From Rhizophagus clarus (taxonomy: Eukaryota > Glomeromycota > Glomeromycetes > Glomerales > Glomeraceae): a stretch of DNA of 64,000 nucleotides. The position numbers were made by a program, and so were the translations under genes. Shown here in pieces: positions 43,981 to 55,263 of this stretch; within the stretch, counting starts at the first letter, position 1; the number at the start of each line of letters is the position of its first letter. The stretch covers positions 372,001-436,000 of the forward strand of contig BLAL01000066.1 of assembly GCA_015698045.1 (NCBI GenBank), read 5' to 3'. The notes beneath the pieces were generated by a model that did no database searches, was not told the DNA's origin, and was given only the letters and a program-made list of their open reading frames with translations.

Positions 43981-46217
43981 ATGGCTTGTAAGAAATGTGG
44001 ATCATCTGTCATAACACACAAAAATATTTTACCCATAATTGACCTTTCGAAAGATTCAAATGCAATATCAAGTACCTCTGCTATTACTACAGGAGAAGCT
44101 TTAGAGAGACATTTACTCGATAATGATGATACCTTACCTAATTTAGAAGATTACACTCCAAATGATGATGAATATTCCAATGATGATGATCATGATGACG
44201 ATGATGATGATAACATGATCCATTTGAATAATAAACGAAAAATCAAGGATACAGAAAAAGAGAAAGATATACAAAAGAGAATTCGTAAGTTAGATTTATT
44301 TGTTAATCATCTATATTTTCCTAGATTCATCATATTAATATAACAAATAAATAGGTCATACATCAACACTCAGTGATATTCAAAATTTGCAAAATCAACT
44401 GATTACAATAGTTTAAGATGTGCACAAAAAAGTTAACAAAATGTATACGGATTGGAAAGCCACTGGATTTGGAGGTCACTCAGAAAATGATACTAAATGG
44501 CTTGAAGTAAGCATCATTATTGTTACAAGCCACTGTAGTTTTATTTGCTTCTAAATAATATAATATAGGATATGATCAATCAAGCAATTTCTACCATATC
44601 CGAGAAAATCAAATATCCAAGTAAAAAATGTCTTATGAACATATGTTATGATGCATTGTCAGATGCAAATAATGAGGAATTTCAAAGCAAAATCAAACGT
44701 GGTGGATGGAAACGTTTTTATAATAGATATATTCGTTCACTGGTAAGTAAATAGTGATGTTTTACTAATTAATTTTTTATAAATAAATATTAAATTTATA
44801 ATTTTATCTTTGTAGGCACAGCGACTTTCTCGACAAGCTAGGAGTAATATTGTTCAACATATTAAAGATGCAATCCATTCAGAATTTTTCGAATTTATAA
44901 AACCTAAAACTCAAAACTGGCAAGTTACAAGTGATGAAGAAAAAAAATTCAAGAATTCCGATTAGGGCTCCGATCGGTTTCAGTAATTACCGAACCGTAC
45001 TGACCAGTTTCGGTATCAGAGCGGTTTCGGTTTTATGATTTATCGAACTGAAACTTTCGGTTTCGGTATCGGTTTTGCGATTTACCGAACTGATTTACCG
45101 ATAATAAAAACGTTTTTTTTTATAAGAAAAACGTAAATAATGTAGTTAAAAAAAAACGTTGCGAAACGTTTTTTACATAAACGTTTGATATAAAAAATAA
45201 CGTTTCGTAACGTTATTTTTGCGGAACTTGTAAAAAACGTTGTGAAATGTTTTTTACATAAACGATTTGATAAAAAATAACGTTTCGCAACGTTATTTTT
45301 GCGAAACTTGTAAAAAACGTTGTGAAACGTTTTTTACATAAATGATTTGATAAAAAAAATAACGTTTCGCAATATTATTTTTGCGGAACTTATAAAAAAC
45401 GTTGCGAAACGTTTTTTACATAAACAATTTATTATGAAAAATAACGTTTTGCAACATTATTTTTGCGAACATTGTAAAAAACGTTGCGAAACGTTTTTTA
45501 TATAAACGTTTGATATAAAAAAAATAACATTTCGCAATGTTATTTTTGCGAAACTTGTAAAAAACGTTGCGAAATGTTTTTTACATCGGAAATTTAATAT
45601 AGAAAACAACGTTTCGCAACGTTATTTTCCTTTTTATTTAAAAACGTTGCGAAACGTTTTTATAAAACGATTTAATATAAAAAAAACGTCTCGCAACGTT
45701 TTTTTTTGTCACTTTAATAAAAAACGTTGCGAAACGTTTTTTTATGGATGATTTGATAAGAAAAAATCGTTTCGCAACTTTTTTTTTGCTAAACGTTGCG
45801 AAATGTTTTTTTACTAAACTTGTTCGGTAAATCAGTTCAGTTTTCGGTAATTACTGATCGGTTTCAGTAATCATTAATACCGATACTGATTAATTCGGTT
45901 CAGTATCGGTTTTTGCAAAAACTGAACTGAACTGGACTGATCGGAGCCCTAATTCCGATATCACTTGAGAATGTTATATGAAATTAAATAAGCCGGTTGA
46001 TGCTAATGATGACCCACATTATACTTATCTCAATTTAATTATTGATCATGTATTTACAAATCCAAAAACAGAAAAGAACTCTATTGCCTTTGGAATGGCA
46101 GTTGCTTTGAATTATCTTGATCCATCAAAAGAAATAAATATGGTTCCAAGTGAAATGGTTGAGCGAATGAATTTTTTCCTTGACAAGATGCAGGTTTCAG
46201 AACGTGAAAATTTGTAA
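43981..46217 (+). pseudogene. transposon partner gene of unknown function, four exons, interrupted by a hAT-like element
   Basis: The exons are 43981-44284, 44355-44506, 44569-44742 and 44816-46217, all with good GT-AG introns and matching phases. Exon 1 has an N-terminal Cys pair (CKKCGS) and an acidic Asp-rich run (DDDHDDDDDD) before basic KRKIKDTEKEK. Later exons read YPSKKCLMNICYDALSDAN and GGWKRFYNRYIRSLAQRLSR, suggesting a basic DNA-binding helix region, and the end reads DDPHYTYLNLIIDHVFTNPK, SIAFGMAVALNYLDPSKEIN. Exon 4 is split by the 989-bp element at 44963-45951; removing it and one target duplication restores the frame. In-frame TAA (exon 2) and TGA (just after the insertion) also exist. 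Without the insertion the product would be about 344 aa. The gene is divergent to the transposase and probably belongs to the same element. I do not recognise the family. Confidence 0.7.
44963..45951. mobile_element. 989-bp hAT-like non-autonomous element with internal hairpin array
   Basis: The termini are TAGGGCTCCGATCGGTTTCA (left) and, reverse-complemented, TAGGGCTCCGATCAGTCC (right). They are flanked by 8-bp direct repeats ATTCCGAT at 44955-44962 and 45952-45959. Subterminal 'TTCGGTATCGGT' and 'ACCGAACTGA' words recur at both ends. The interior (about 45110-45820) has about nine units of about 81 bp. Each has two inverted GCGAAACGTT/AACGTTTCGC words able to fold as a stem (TAACGTTTCGCAACGTTA). 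There is no coding potential. An 8-bp duplication and TAGGG ends fit the hAT superfamily. Confidence 0.87.
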
Positions 46218-46639
46218 TTGCTTTATTGTTAATTATTATAATTTGCATTTTACATATATTATTTAAATTAGTAATGTAATACTGTAATGCTAACATAGAT
46301 AAATAATAGAAAATTATGTATAAATAGTAATAAAATTATATAGTATAATAATAATAAATATCAATACTAAATAATGCAATAAATTATTATTTATTATATA
46401 TTTAATTTAAATATTTCAATTGTATTGATTTTTAATGCAAATTTGATGTATAATAATATTATTATATTAGCAATAAAAAATAATGCTTATCGAATACAAG
46501 ATGCATTTGAATTTGATTAATAAGTATTTTTATCAAATATTTCTAAAGTACTTAATAAATACTTAATAAGTGCTTAAATATATTTTGTGATGTGACCGAT
46601 TGGCAACCAATTTTTCATATTTTGACCTGTATTTAATAG
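46218..46639. other. A/T-rich right flank of the transposase-bearing unit
   Basis: No gene. The sequence 'CTTAAATATATTTTGTGATGTGACC' (near 46573) reverse-complements to a form resembling 'CATATGCATCACGAAGTTAAATTAA' at about 33403. These could be the eroded ends of the Plavaka-type element, which would make it about 13.2 kb. The match is weak. Confidence 0.35.
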
Positions 46640-47510
46640 TAAATTTTTTTGAGAGAGATTTCTAAGTGTTTATATAAAAAGGATTTATATAGAATATCTG
46701 ATAAAAAAATTTTTTTTTAAGAGATTTTCTAAAATTTATATAAGATATTTTTAATAAATAAATTTTTTTTTTTATTTCTAAGAATTTATATGAAAAGAGT
46801 ACATATGAAATTCTTTGATAAAAAATTTTTTTTAAGAGATTTTTTAAGAGTTTATATGAAAAGAGTTCATATAGAATATCTGATAAAAAAATTTTTCTTA
46901 AAAGATTTTTTAAGAGTTCATATAAAAAAGATTTATATAAAATTCTTTGATAAAAAATTTTTTTTAAGAGATTTTTTTAAAATTTGTATAGAACGAAAGA
47001 GTTTGTATGAAATATTTTAATAAAGATTTTTTAAGTATTCATATAGTAAGAATTCATATAGGATATCTTTGATAGAATTTTTTTTTAAAATTTTCTAAGT
47101 TCGTATAGAAAAAATTTGTATAAGATATTTGATAAAAAATTTTTTTGTGAAATTTTTTAAGATTTATATAGAAAGGATTATATAGGATTCTTTGATAAAA
47201 AATTTTTTTTAAAAGATTTCTAAAAGTTCATATGAAAAGGATTTATTTGGGATTCTTTGATAGAAAATTTTTTTTAAAAGATTTTCTAAGTATTTGTATT
47301 GGAAGAGTTTGTATAAAATATTTTGATAGAAACTTTTTTTTGTAAAATTTTTTAGGGTTTTATATAAATATTTTTGATAGAAATTTTTTTTTTTTTGAAA
47401 TATTCTAAGATTTGTGTAGGAAATAAACTTTTTTTGAATTTTCTAAAATTTATATAGGAAATAAAAAGTTTATATAAGATATTTTTAATAAAGAATTTTT
47501 TTAGATTTCA
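46640..47510 (+). repeat. A/T-rich satellite array A, plus orientation (about 13 units)
   Basis: This is the same 60-66-bp unit as at 27670-28745 and in the same orientation. It opens an artefactual frame at 46790-47020 (FFLRDFLRVYMKRVHIE). It begins directly after the right flank of the transposase unit. Confidence 0.8.
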
Positions 47511-47559
47511 TAATATTTTAAAAAAATAATATACTTTTTATTAAATTTATATTAAATAA

Positions 47560-48260
47560 GTTAATATTATTAAAAAAATTAGATATCTAAAAGTTCAAAA
47601 TAAATTTTAATATAAATTTAAAAGATTACTATATATATAACTATATGAGATAAAAAATTATAATTAACAATAGTAGTTTTCAATTTATTTATTATAATCG
47701 ATTAAAATTCAATCTGATTTTTATATATCTTAACATGCATATAAATAATCAAATGCAACTTTGTTTATTTTTCAAAAAATATATATTCTTTTTTTTTTAT
47801 TTTCTTCTTACTTTTATTACATTTTATAGATATATTAATTATTGTATTTTTTATTATTAAATTTATTATATTGACTATATTTTATTTTATAATATTAACT
47901 TTACTTTTTTTTAATATTACTAATATTATTCTTTTTTTTTATATTTTACTAACATTATCATATATAGTTAATGTTCAAACTGGTAATTTTACTAGGAATA
48001 TAATATATAAAATAGAAGTGATATTTTATATCTTCTCTTTATCTAATAAATATAAGTATATTTTTAATATCAGAAAAAAACTAACATCATCATGTATTTT
48101 TTTTTTTATAAATTTTATCAAACTCTTTATAATACTAACTTTTTATATTTATATATTTTATTATAATTATTACTAATTTTTTATATTTACATTTTACTAT
48201 TTATTATCTATTAAATATTACTAACTTTATTAGTCATATACTAACATATTATTATGATGA
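47560..48260 (-). repeat. inverted copy of segment C (29160-29990)
   Basis: See segment C. Here the order is array A (plus), C (inverted), then 'ACCATCAATTGACCATAATT' words (B, inverted) at 48376-48420. At 27.7-29.9 kb the order is A (plus), B, C. So one B-C block is flipped relative to its A array. The frame at 47871-48176 is an A/T artefact. Confidence 0.7.
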
Positions 48261-48489
48261 ATGTTTTTATTTTAAATACTTATTAATATAAATAAAGATA
48301 CTATATATTTTATTTGTAATTTTAATAAATATTATGTGCTATAATAAATTTTATTATTCATTATATGATTCTATAAAAATTGATCATTTAACCATCAATT
48401 GACCATAATTTAACCATCATCAGGAAATTTTATAGCATGTAAAATTGCATAAGTTTACGATTTTGTAAGTTTACGAAAGTTTATGGCAT

Positions 48490-49015
48490 AATATTTCAAA
48501 AAAATTCAAAATATTATATAAGTTTACAATTTCATAAGATTTATGTAATATTACGGTTAAAATATTACACAAGTTTTCAATATCGTAAGATTTATGCAAT
48601 ATTATGGTCAAAATATTCTGTAAATTTACGAAACTGTAAACCTGCGTAATATTACGGTTGAAATATTTTGAAAATTTACGAGACTGTAAACCTGCGTAAT
48701 ATTACGGTCAAAATATTCTGCAAATTTACGAAACTGTAAATCTACGTAATATTACGGTCAAAATATTCTGCAAATTTACGAAACTGTAAACCTGCGTAAT
48801 ATTACGGTTAAAATATTTTGAAAATTTATGAAACTGTAAACCTGCGTAATATTACGGTTGAAATATTTTGAAAATTTATGAGACTGTAAATCTGCGTAAT
48901 ATTATGGTTAAAATATTTCAAAAATTTACAAGACTTGTAAACCTGCATAATATTACAGTTAAAATATTTCAAAAATTTACGAGACTGTAAACCTGCGTAA
49001 TATTACTATTCAATC
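48490..49015 (+). repeat. 50-bp satellite with CGTAATATTACG palindrome, about 10 copies
   Basis: Each unit is exactly 50 bp in the best part (48591-48890), for example 'AACCTGCGTAATATTACGG', then 'TAAAATATTCTGCAAATTTA', 'CGAAACTGTA'. The 12-bp palindrome CGTAATATTACG recurs once per unit. A looser relative is at 51480-51700. Confidence 0.85.
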
Positions 49016-49371
49016 GTTAAAGTTGCGTATGCAGTAGAACATATATAAGGGGCATGTGATACTATTGAATAATCAAAAATAATATAAACACCTTTTTTTA
49101 AGTTTGGGAAAGCAAATTTATTTTTATTTACGAATTTTTTATTATTTACAATTTTTATGTTAAAAATTAAAGTAAATTCTAATTTTTATTATAACTTAAT
49201 AAAAAAATACACATTTGATACTTGTTTGCTACTATTTTATAAAATAGTACTCAGGTTGTACAGTGTGAATGTCAGTATCAGTCACAGCCCAAAGAAAACA
49301 TAAGTCTCCAGCCGATATTTGGTACAGACTGGGTCTAGCTACTCACTTAATAAATAAAAAAATAAAAATAT
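49016..49371. other. spacer
   Basis: No gene seen. At 49238-49351 a less A/T-rich stretch ('AGTACTCAGGTTGTACAGTG', 'CCAAAGAAAACATAAGTCTCC') may be the 3' flank of the following decayed gene. Confidence 0.4.
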
Positions 49372-49998
49372 TTATCTTCTTCTACGATACGTAGGTAAGT
49401 TCCTTCTTCTCCTACGATCATTACGCATGACTAAAATTGATCAAATTTATCAAATTTAAAACATGAATGTAAATATTAATTATAAATTTTATTATAGTAT
49501 AATTACCCGGTCTCTCTCAAAATCTTGTTCTAAATTCACGATAATATCTTTAGCTGGTACGCGTTCACAGCCACTGCTCAGGGTTTCCATTATGATATAG
49601 GACATAGTTCTAAATATCAAAATCAGTTTGAATATTCGATAATACATTTAATTTATATGAATGTAATTTTATTTATTTACTTACATGGTAATCCTTGACG
49701 AGGTTCCTCCACTTTTGGCTGCATTGTTGCCCAGAAACCCTTGTACGAAATATTCTATTTATTCTGATTCAATTAAATAGATTGGTTAATTTGAATTTAA
49801 ATTCTTTTTTAAAGAAATTATAGATATTAGTTATATAAACCTATTGGCAACAGAGTCCCAAAAATCATGGCGGCTTCTACCATTAATATTGTGGTAGGCG
49901 CAGTTTCTATTTCAGTATATATCAACAAGCTCGTCCATTATAGCCCAGTTCTAATGGACATTATAGTAGGAATGACATGAGCGTGTGTGACGAGGCAT
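49372..49998 (-). pseudogene. Myb/SANT-like (trihelix-type) DNA-binding protein remnant, multi-exon
   Basis: From ATG 49998 the minus strand reads MPRHTRSCHSYYNVH, stop, NWAIMDELVDIY, stop, NRNCAYHNINGRSRHDFWDS and reaches a donor (GTTTAT). A second exon (about 49769-49687) reads NRIFRTRVSGQQCSQKWRNL, then VKDYH at a GTAAGT donor. A third piece carries NYVLYHNGNPEQWL and, after stops and in another register, YYREFRTRF. A last exon reads to an Arg-rich end. The pattern W..LV..Y....R..F..........Q...KW.NL..DY is that of Myb/SANT-like domains found in fungal Harbinger-type and trihelix proteins. At least three stops make it non-functional. Confidence 0.5.
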
Positions 49999-50428
49999 TA
50001 TTAGATTAGATTTGATTTTTATAATTTGATTTTGGGATGAGTAAAAATTTGGGTAGAAAGAAGGTCGTGAAATGTCACTTTAAATAAAAATTTGAACAAT
50101 ACCTCTTTGGTTTGATTTTATTTCTCGTTTCAATTAAAATTTAATTTATTACATTTTTCATCATTAAACATATTAATTAAATCTCATGCGAATATGGATT
50201 ATCTAAATATAAATATCATGATTAAATCAAAAAATAAAAAAAAATCTTAGTTTGATTTCAGTTTTATTTCAATTAAAAATAATTGAAAATCATATACATG
50301 TTTAATTGTTTTAAATATAAATATTAATATATCATATTTAAAAATAAAACAATTATATTCTGATTAAATATTTTGCGTACATTTCTTAAAAAAATCATAA
50401 AAAAAATTTTGTACATCGTACATGCATA
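49999..50428. other. A/T-rich spacer
   Basis: I see nothing recognisable. Confidence 0.5.
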
Positions 50429-50634
50429 CAATTACTAAATATCATCTCTTGTGATAAATAAAAAATTACGTAACACAAATTCAACACAAATTTAACAAAT
50501 TTAACAAAATTTGGCCAAAATTAATAATTTTTTACCAGAATTATCAACACAAATTGAACACAAATTGAACACAAAATTTGTGGTATTGTGCTGGTAATTT
50601 TTATTTATCACGAGGGGATGATATTTAGTAATTG
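50429..50634. mobile_element. 206-bp MITE with long inverted repeats and 6-bp target duplication
   Basis: The left end CAATTACTAAATATCATC, continuing to TTGTGATAAATAAAAA, is matched by the reverse complement of the right end over about 42 bases with few changes. Identical hexamers TGCATA flank the element at 50423-50428 and 50635-50640. The interior has 'ATTTGGCCAAAATTAATAAT' and repeated 'AACACAAATT'. A 6-bp duplication is unusual for hAT or Mutator, so the superfamily is open. Confidence 0.75.
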
Positions 50635-50849
50635 TGCATAACAGTATCGTATTTTCTGGCCAATCAAAATTAGGCTGATCCTTGCATGTGATTTAATCAT
50701 TTAATCATGCACGCGTTTTTTGTTTTATTTATTTTTGTCTCTTATTTCTTTATTCTTTTGTTCAATATTTTTAATTTTTTTGTTTCTTCTTTCTATTATT
50801 TCTTTAATTATATACAATATATTTACATATATTTCATAATTTATTGCTT

Positions 50850-51360
50850 TGCAGGTATAGAAATATTTGTTTATTAATACTAAATATTTTCATTATTTTT
50901 TTACTTCTTTGTTACTTTGTATCATAATACTAACAATAATATCCATATTGCCTTTATTCCTTTTTACTTGTACTTTAATACTAACGATACTAACAATATT
51001 AACAACATGTTTATTTTTTCCTTTCTTTTTATTTCTTTATTCTTTTATTCAATTACTTTGCAGGTATAGAAATATTTATTTATTAATACTAATTATTTTA
51101 ATATTAACGCATTTTTTTTACTTCTTTGTTACTTTATGTCATAATACTAACAATACTATCTACGTTTCCTTTATTCCTTTTTACTTGTACTTTAATACTA
51201 ATGATAATGTTCATGTTTCTTTTACTCCTTTTACTGTTTCTTTAACTCTTTTTACCTTAATACTAACAATAATAACAATATTTCTTTTATCTTTATATCT
51301 AATACTAACGTTAGTATAGCTGTTTCTCTTCTTTTTACGTCTAATAATATTGTTACTCTT
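50850..51360 (+). repeat. 208-bp direct duplication in a TAATACTAAC-rich tract
   Basis: 'GCAGGTATAGAAATATTTGT' with 'TTATTAATACTAA' at about 50853-50884 recurs at about 51061-51092, and the following 'CTTCTTTGTTACTTT' ... 'CATAATACTAACAATA' is also doubled. The tract gives a hydrophobic 150-codon frame (50867-51319) rich in Leu, Ile, Phe and Thr that I regard as an artefact of pyrimidine-rich repeats. Confidence 0.6.
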
Positions 51361-51479
51361 TACTCTTTCTTTTTTTTACTTTTATGTATTCTGTATATAT
51401 TAATAAATACTTATAATTTTTTATGGTTTAATAAAATTATATCTAATAAAACATACATTATATAAACTTATAGTACAGA

Positions 51480-52015
51480 AAATGAAGTATTATTTATCAA
51501 AATATTTTGAAACATTACGAAATATTACGTATATTTTAAAAAGTTGTGAAGTATTATGCAGTAAAATTACAGAATAGCATATAGTAATATTTCGAAATAT
51601 TTTAAAAAGTTACAAAATATTATGCTTACGCAAACTTGCAGCAGGTCTAGAAACTTACAAAATATTATGATATGTAAATTTGCGCAACTTTTCACACTAT
51701 ATAATTTCCTAATGATAGTTTAACTATTAATTAATCATAATTTGACTATAATTTGACTATAAATTAATTATTAACTGATCATTAATCAATCATTAATTAA
51801 CCATCAATCAATATAAATTGATTATTAATTGATCATCAATTGACCATAAATCAACCATCAAATCAACTATCAATCAGTTATTAGTTGACCATCAATTGAC
51901 CTACCCTATTGGTGATAGTAGATTTTGACAGAAATTGGCCATCAATTGGCCATCTAATTAAATCAATCAGTTATTAATAAGATATCCAATTGATAACTGA
52001 TTTGTCACTATTCAA
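51480..52015. repeat. AATATTACG-type repeats followed by inverted TTGACCATCAATT satellite
   Basis: 51480-51700 holds loose units with 'GAAATATTACG' and 'AAAATATTATG', related to the 50-bp satellite. 51710-52015 holds 'AATTGACCATAAATCAACCATCAA' type words, the reverse complement of the 11-bp satellite at 28918-29157, ending with 'GCCATCAATTGGCC' and 'CAATCAGTTATTA'. Confidence 0.65.
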
Positions 52016-52082
52016 CCTGTACTATCAACATATATTAAAGTTTATATAAAATTTTTAGTTTTTAAACTAATGTTTATATATA

Positions 52083-52457
52083 AGGCCTGTTTAATTCTGA
52101 TTGTTTGGGTTTTTAATTAAAAATTTATTGGCCAATTCTAATATGTAATCAAAATAAACAGTTGAATATTTTTGATCAGCTTATTTTAATTATATTATTT
52201 TTTATATAATAAAATATTTTTTTTTATAAAATATAAATAAGCAATATTGTTAAAGTTTATTAAAATTTTTAAAGATATATATTGAACTTTATTAGGTATC
52301 AGATATATAGATATATTAAAAAAAGCAATTAAAATGATTCTACATGTTTTTTGAACAAAAAGTACAGATTGTTAATTAAGTAACATAATTTTGTTATTTA
52401 ATGTTTATCAACTTAAAACTCATTTAAAAATCTAAATGATCAGAATTAAACAGGCCT
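52083..52457. mobile_element. 375-bp inverted-repeat element (MITE-like)
   Basis: The left end is AGGCCTGTTTAATTCTGATT. The reverse complement of the right end is AGGCCTGTTTAATTCTGATC, with further similarity (TTTGGGTTTTTAA against TTTAGATTTTTAA). The flanks share ATA/TA (TATATA before, ATAG after), consistent with a 2-3-bp duplication as in Tc1/mariner or PIF/Harbinger elements. It is non-coding. Confidence 0.75.
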
Positions 52458-54896
52458 ATAGTTTTTAGGATCCATCATTTAATCAGTTAATTCTAGCCCT
52501 TAATTCTACTGATTGGCTTATATATATAGATGAGATATAGCAATTATAAAACAACTATATAGAAAATGCAACATTATTACAAAGTATATATAATTATAAT
52601 TTGAAATAAACATATAAATGATTTATAGTATAAATGTAGTAAATATATTATAATTTACTATATATCCATTTATAATCCAAAATCAGACTGAATTCTTATA
52701 AAATAAAAAAATTTTTAAAATATAATCTTTTTAAATAAAGTTTTCAAAATAATCTTTGAAAACTTACCAAGAATCTTGGTACTGAAAAAAGCTGGATTTT
52801 ATATAAAAAAATAAAAATAAAAAATGTTAATATTGTTTTTTGATAAATAAAAGTTTTTGACAAATTTGAAAATTTGTTCAGAACTTACACTTCAAAATTT
52901 GATACCAGATTTTTATAAAAAAAAAACCTAGAAAAGAAAAAAATAGAGTAATAATATTTATCTCATCAAAAAAATAATTCAAAAAAATCCTATTATTAAA
53001 GCTCTTGTTTTTTAATTTATTTAATTTTAGTAAAATAATTTATGTCAACATATTGATAATAAATGCTTGACAATCAATTCTATAGAATAAAGCTGTATAA
53101 TAAAACTACTGATTCTGAGTCATATAAGAAGAATTTTGAAAGTTTTGAAAAAGCAGTCTAAAAAATAAAAAAGAAATGTTAATAAACATTATATTAAAGA
53201 AATAATTTAAAGAAAAACTTATCATGTTCAAATACTTGATGAACTAAAACGTTTATAAGAGAAAATAAATGAACTTTTGTTAAATAGCTATTAGAAAACA
53301 AAAGAAAGAAAATACCGTTTTATTAAAAATAATTTTTAGAATCCTTACCAATTTTACTAATTTTTATATGTTCAGACTTATTAAAAAAGAAAAAGAATGA
53401 AATGTTATTTTTTTTAAATATGAAATTTGTATTTTAATAAAATATTTGCTAACATTTCATTAATTCTCTTTTTTTTTAGTACAAATTTCATTAAAGAACT
53501 AAAATCCCATACATTCATTAAGCTAAAGAGTAAGCCATCTAAAAAAGAAGAAAAATGAAATGTCAGTAAAATTTCATTAAATTAAAAAAATACTATCCAA
53601 AGGTTCCTAAAATCTGCAACTACAAAAGAAAAAATGAAGGAATATTAGTAACCATTTTATTTCATTAAAATTAAAAAATTAAATTAAAAAATTAAATACT
53701 TAACACAATCTTGCATCCAGAAACTAAAATACTAATTGTTTAAACTAAAAGAATAAAGAACAAAATGTAATGACAGTAGATATTTTATTTCATTAAAAGT
53801 AAAAAAAAAAAAATAGTAAAAGAAAATTATAGATACCTATCATAACTCATATCTAAAGTTATTTGAAAAGCTGCACATCACTCTTCATACATATGAAATA
53901 TTCAAAATATTTGAGTGTTTCAATAATTCATTGATATATACATTATTTCTATTTGGAAAACTTCCTTTTGATAAAGTTTATCATGAGGTTTTATATAATT
54001 TAATTTTATTAATTCTTTAATTCACAAGATGGAAAAAGGAAAAGAATGAGAAGGAGAGGGATAAGGAAAAGAAAGACAAGAAGTTTATTTTTTTTTATTT
54101 TACTTTATCTTAAGATGAGAAGTTAAAAAGTCTGAATTAAAAAAAAAAGTTTAAAAAAAAGTAGATCAGTATTTAGTTAAATAAATAGCAGTTATTGCAG
54201 TCATTAGTGTATATTTATACATGATTTATATTTTTATATAATAAGACTTTTGCCTGATTTATTTATTTATTTTTTAATACTTCTTTATTGAAAACAATTT
54301 AAAATTTTCAAGTATATATTATCAAGAAATACAATTAGTTTAATGTTACCGCCATCATACTCCAATATGCACACTTGAAGTGTGTTATGTCTAAATATAC
54401 AGTATATCAGATACTATCATTAATCTTGAAAAAAAACTAAAAAATTGGAACATATTATAATGAGAATATAAACCCTCCAAAAAAAAATCTCATTTAAAAA
54501 CTTTACTTAAAACCTTAGCTGATTTCTTCTCCTTGTCTTATTGAAACGAATTATTGGTTGTTCGAACCCTTATTCTTTTTTCTTGATCACATGTTATTTA
54601 TTACTACAAGGCTCAAAACATGACCAATAATGAGGATTTCCCTCTATGTTAAAGGTTTGCTTCAATTTCAAAATAACTTATGATCATACATTTCACCTGT
54701 AAATTGCTTTGTACTACTTAATGGCCCCTGATATTTATTTATACTAATAAAATTAAATATTTATAGTTAATATCAAAATTTGCAATTTTAAGGCACAAGA
54801 TAAATTAAGATTTACAATTATTTTAAATGAGATAAAAAATTAGAATTTGCAATTTTAATACAAGATAAAAATATTTGGAGTTTATAATTTTTCACA
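52458..54896. other. A/T-rich region without recognisable genes
   Basis: I read both strands for spliced frames and found none I can support. 'AAAATTTGATACC' type words and lysine-rich short frames are scattered. No repeats of note. Confidence 0.5.
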
Positions 54897-55059
54897 CCTG
54901 CGATGCATCGCACCCTTTTTTGTCACCTATGTCACACCCCTTCCCTCTTCATTTTTTTATATGTATTCTGGCGACGAATTTTTTCACTTGTAAAAAATCA
55001 TAATTAAATGTCACGTGTTTAATTTTGCCCAGAGTATTTAGGGTGCGATGTATCGCAGG
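54897..55059. mobile_element. 163-bp inverted-repeat element related to the one at 16666-16889
   Basis: The left end CCTGCGATGCATCGCACCC pairs with the right end GGGTGCGATGTATCGCAGG (18 of 19). The interior 'TGTCACCTATGTCACACCCC' and 'TATTCTGGCGACGAATTTTT' matches the MULE-like element at 16666-16889, although the termini differ. I could not see a target duplication. Confidence 0.65.
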
Positions 55060-55263
55060 CATATTAAAAATTTTTTAAAAGAAAAAAAAAATATTGAATT
55101 AAGGTTCTATATTGCCTCCATATAGCAAATGTAAAGTAGCAATATGAAAACTGGGCAGCCAAAACAAAAAAAAAAAGTCGTTACAAGAGTACAAGTCTAT
55201 TATGTAGTTACATTATAGTCACATGATAGTGGCATTAAAAGACACTAAATTAGAGGTTTCAGC

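Noticed and set aside
50867..51319. 150-codon hydrophobic frame
   Set aside because: Pyrimidine-rich direct repeats with TAATACTAAC words; Leu/Ile/Phe/Thr content follows from composition.
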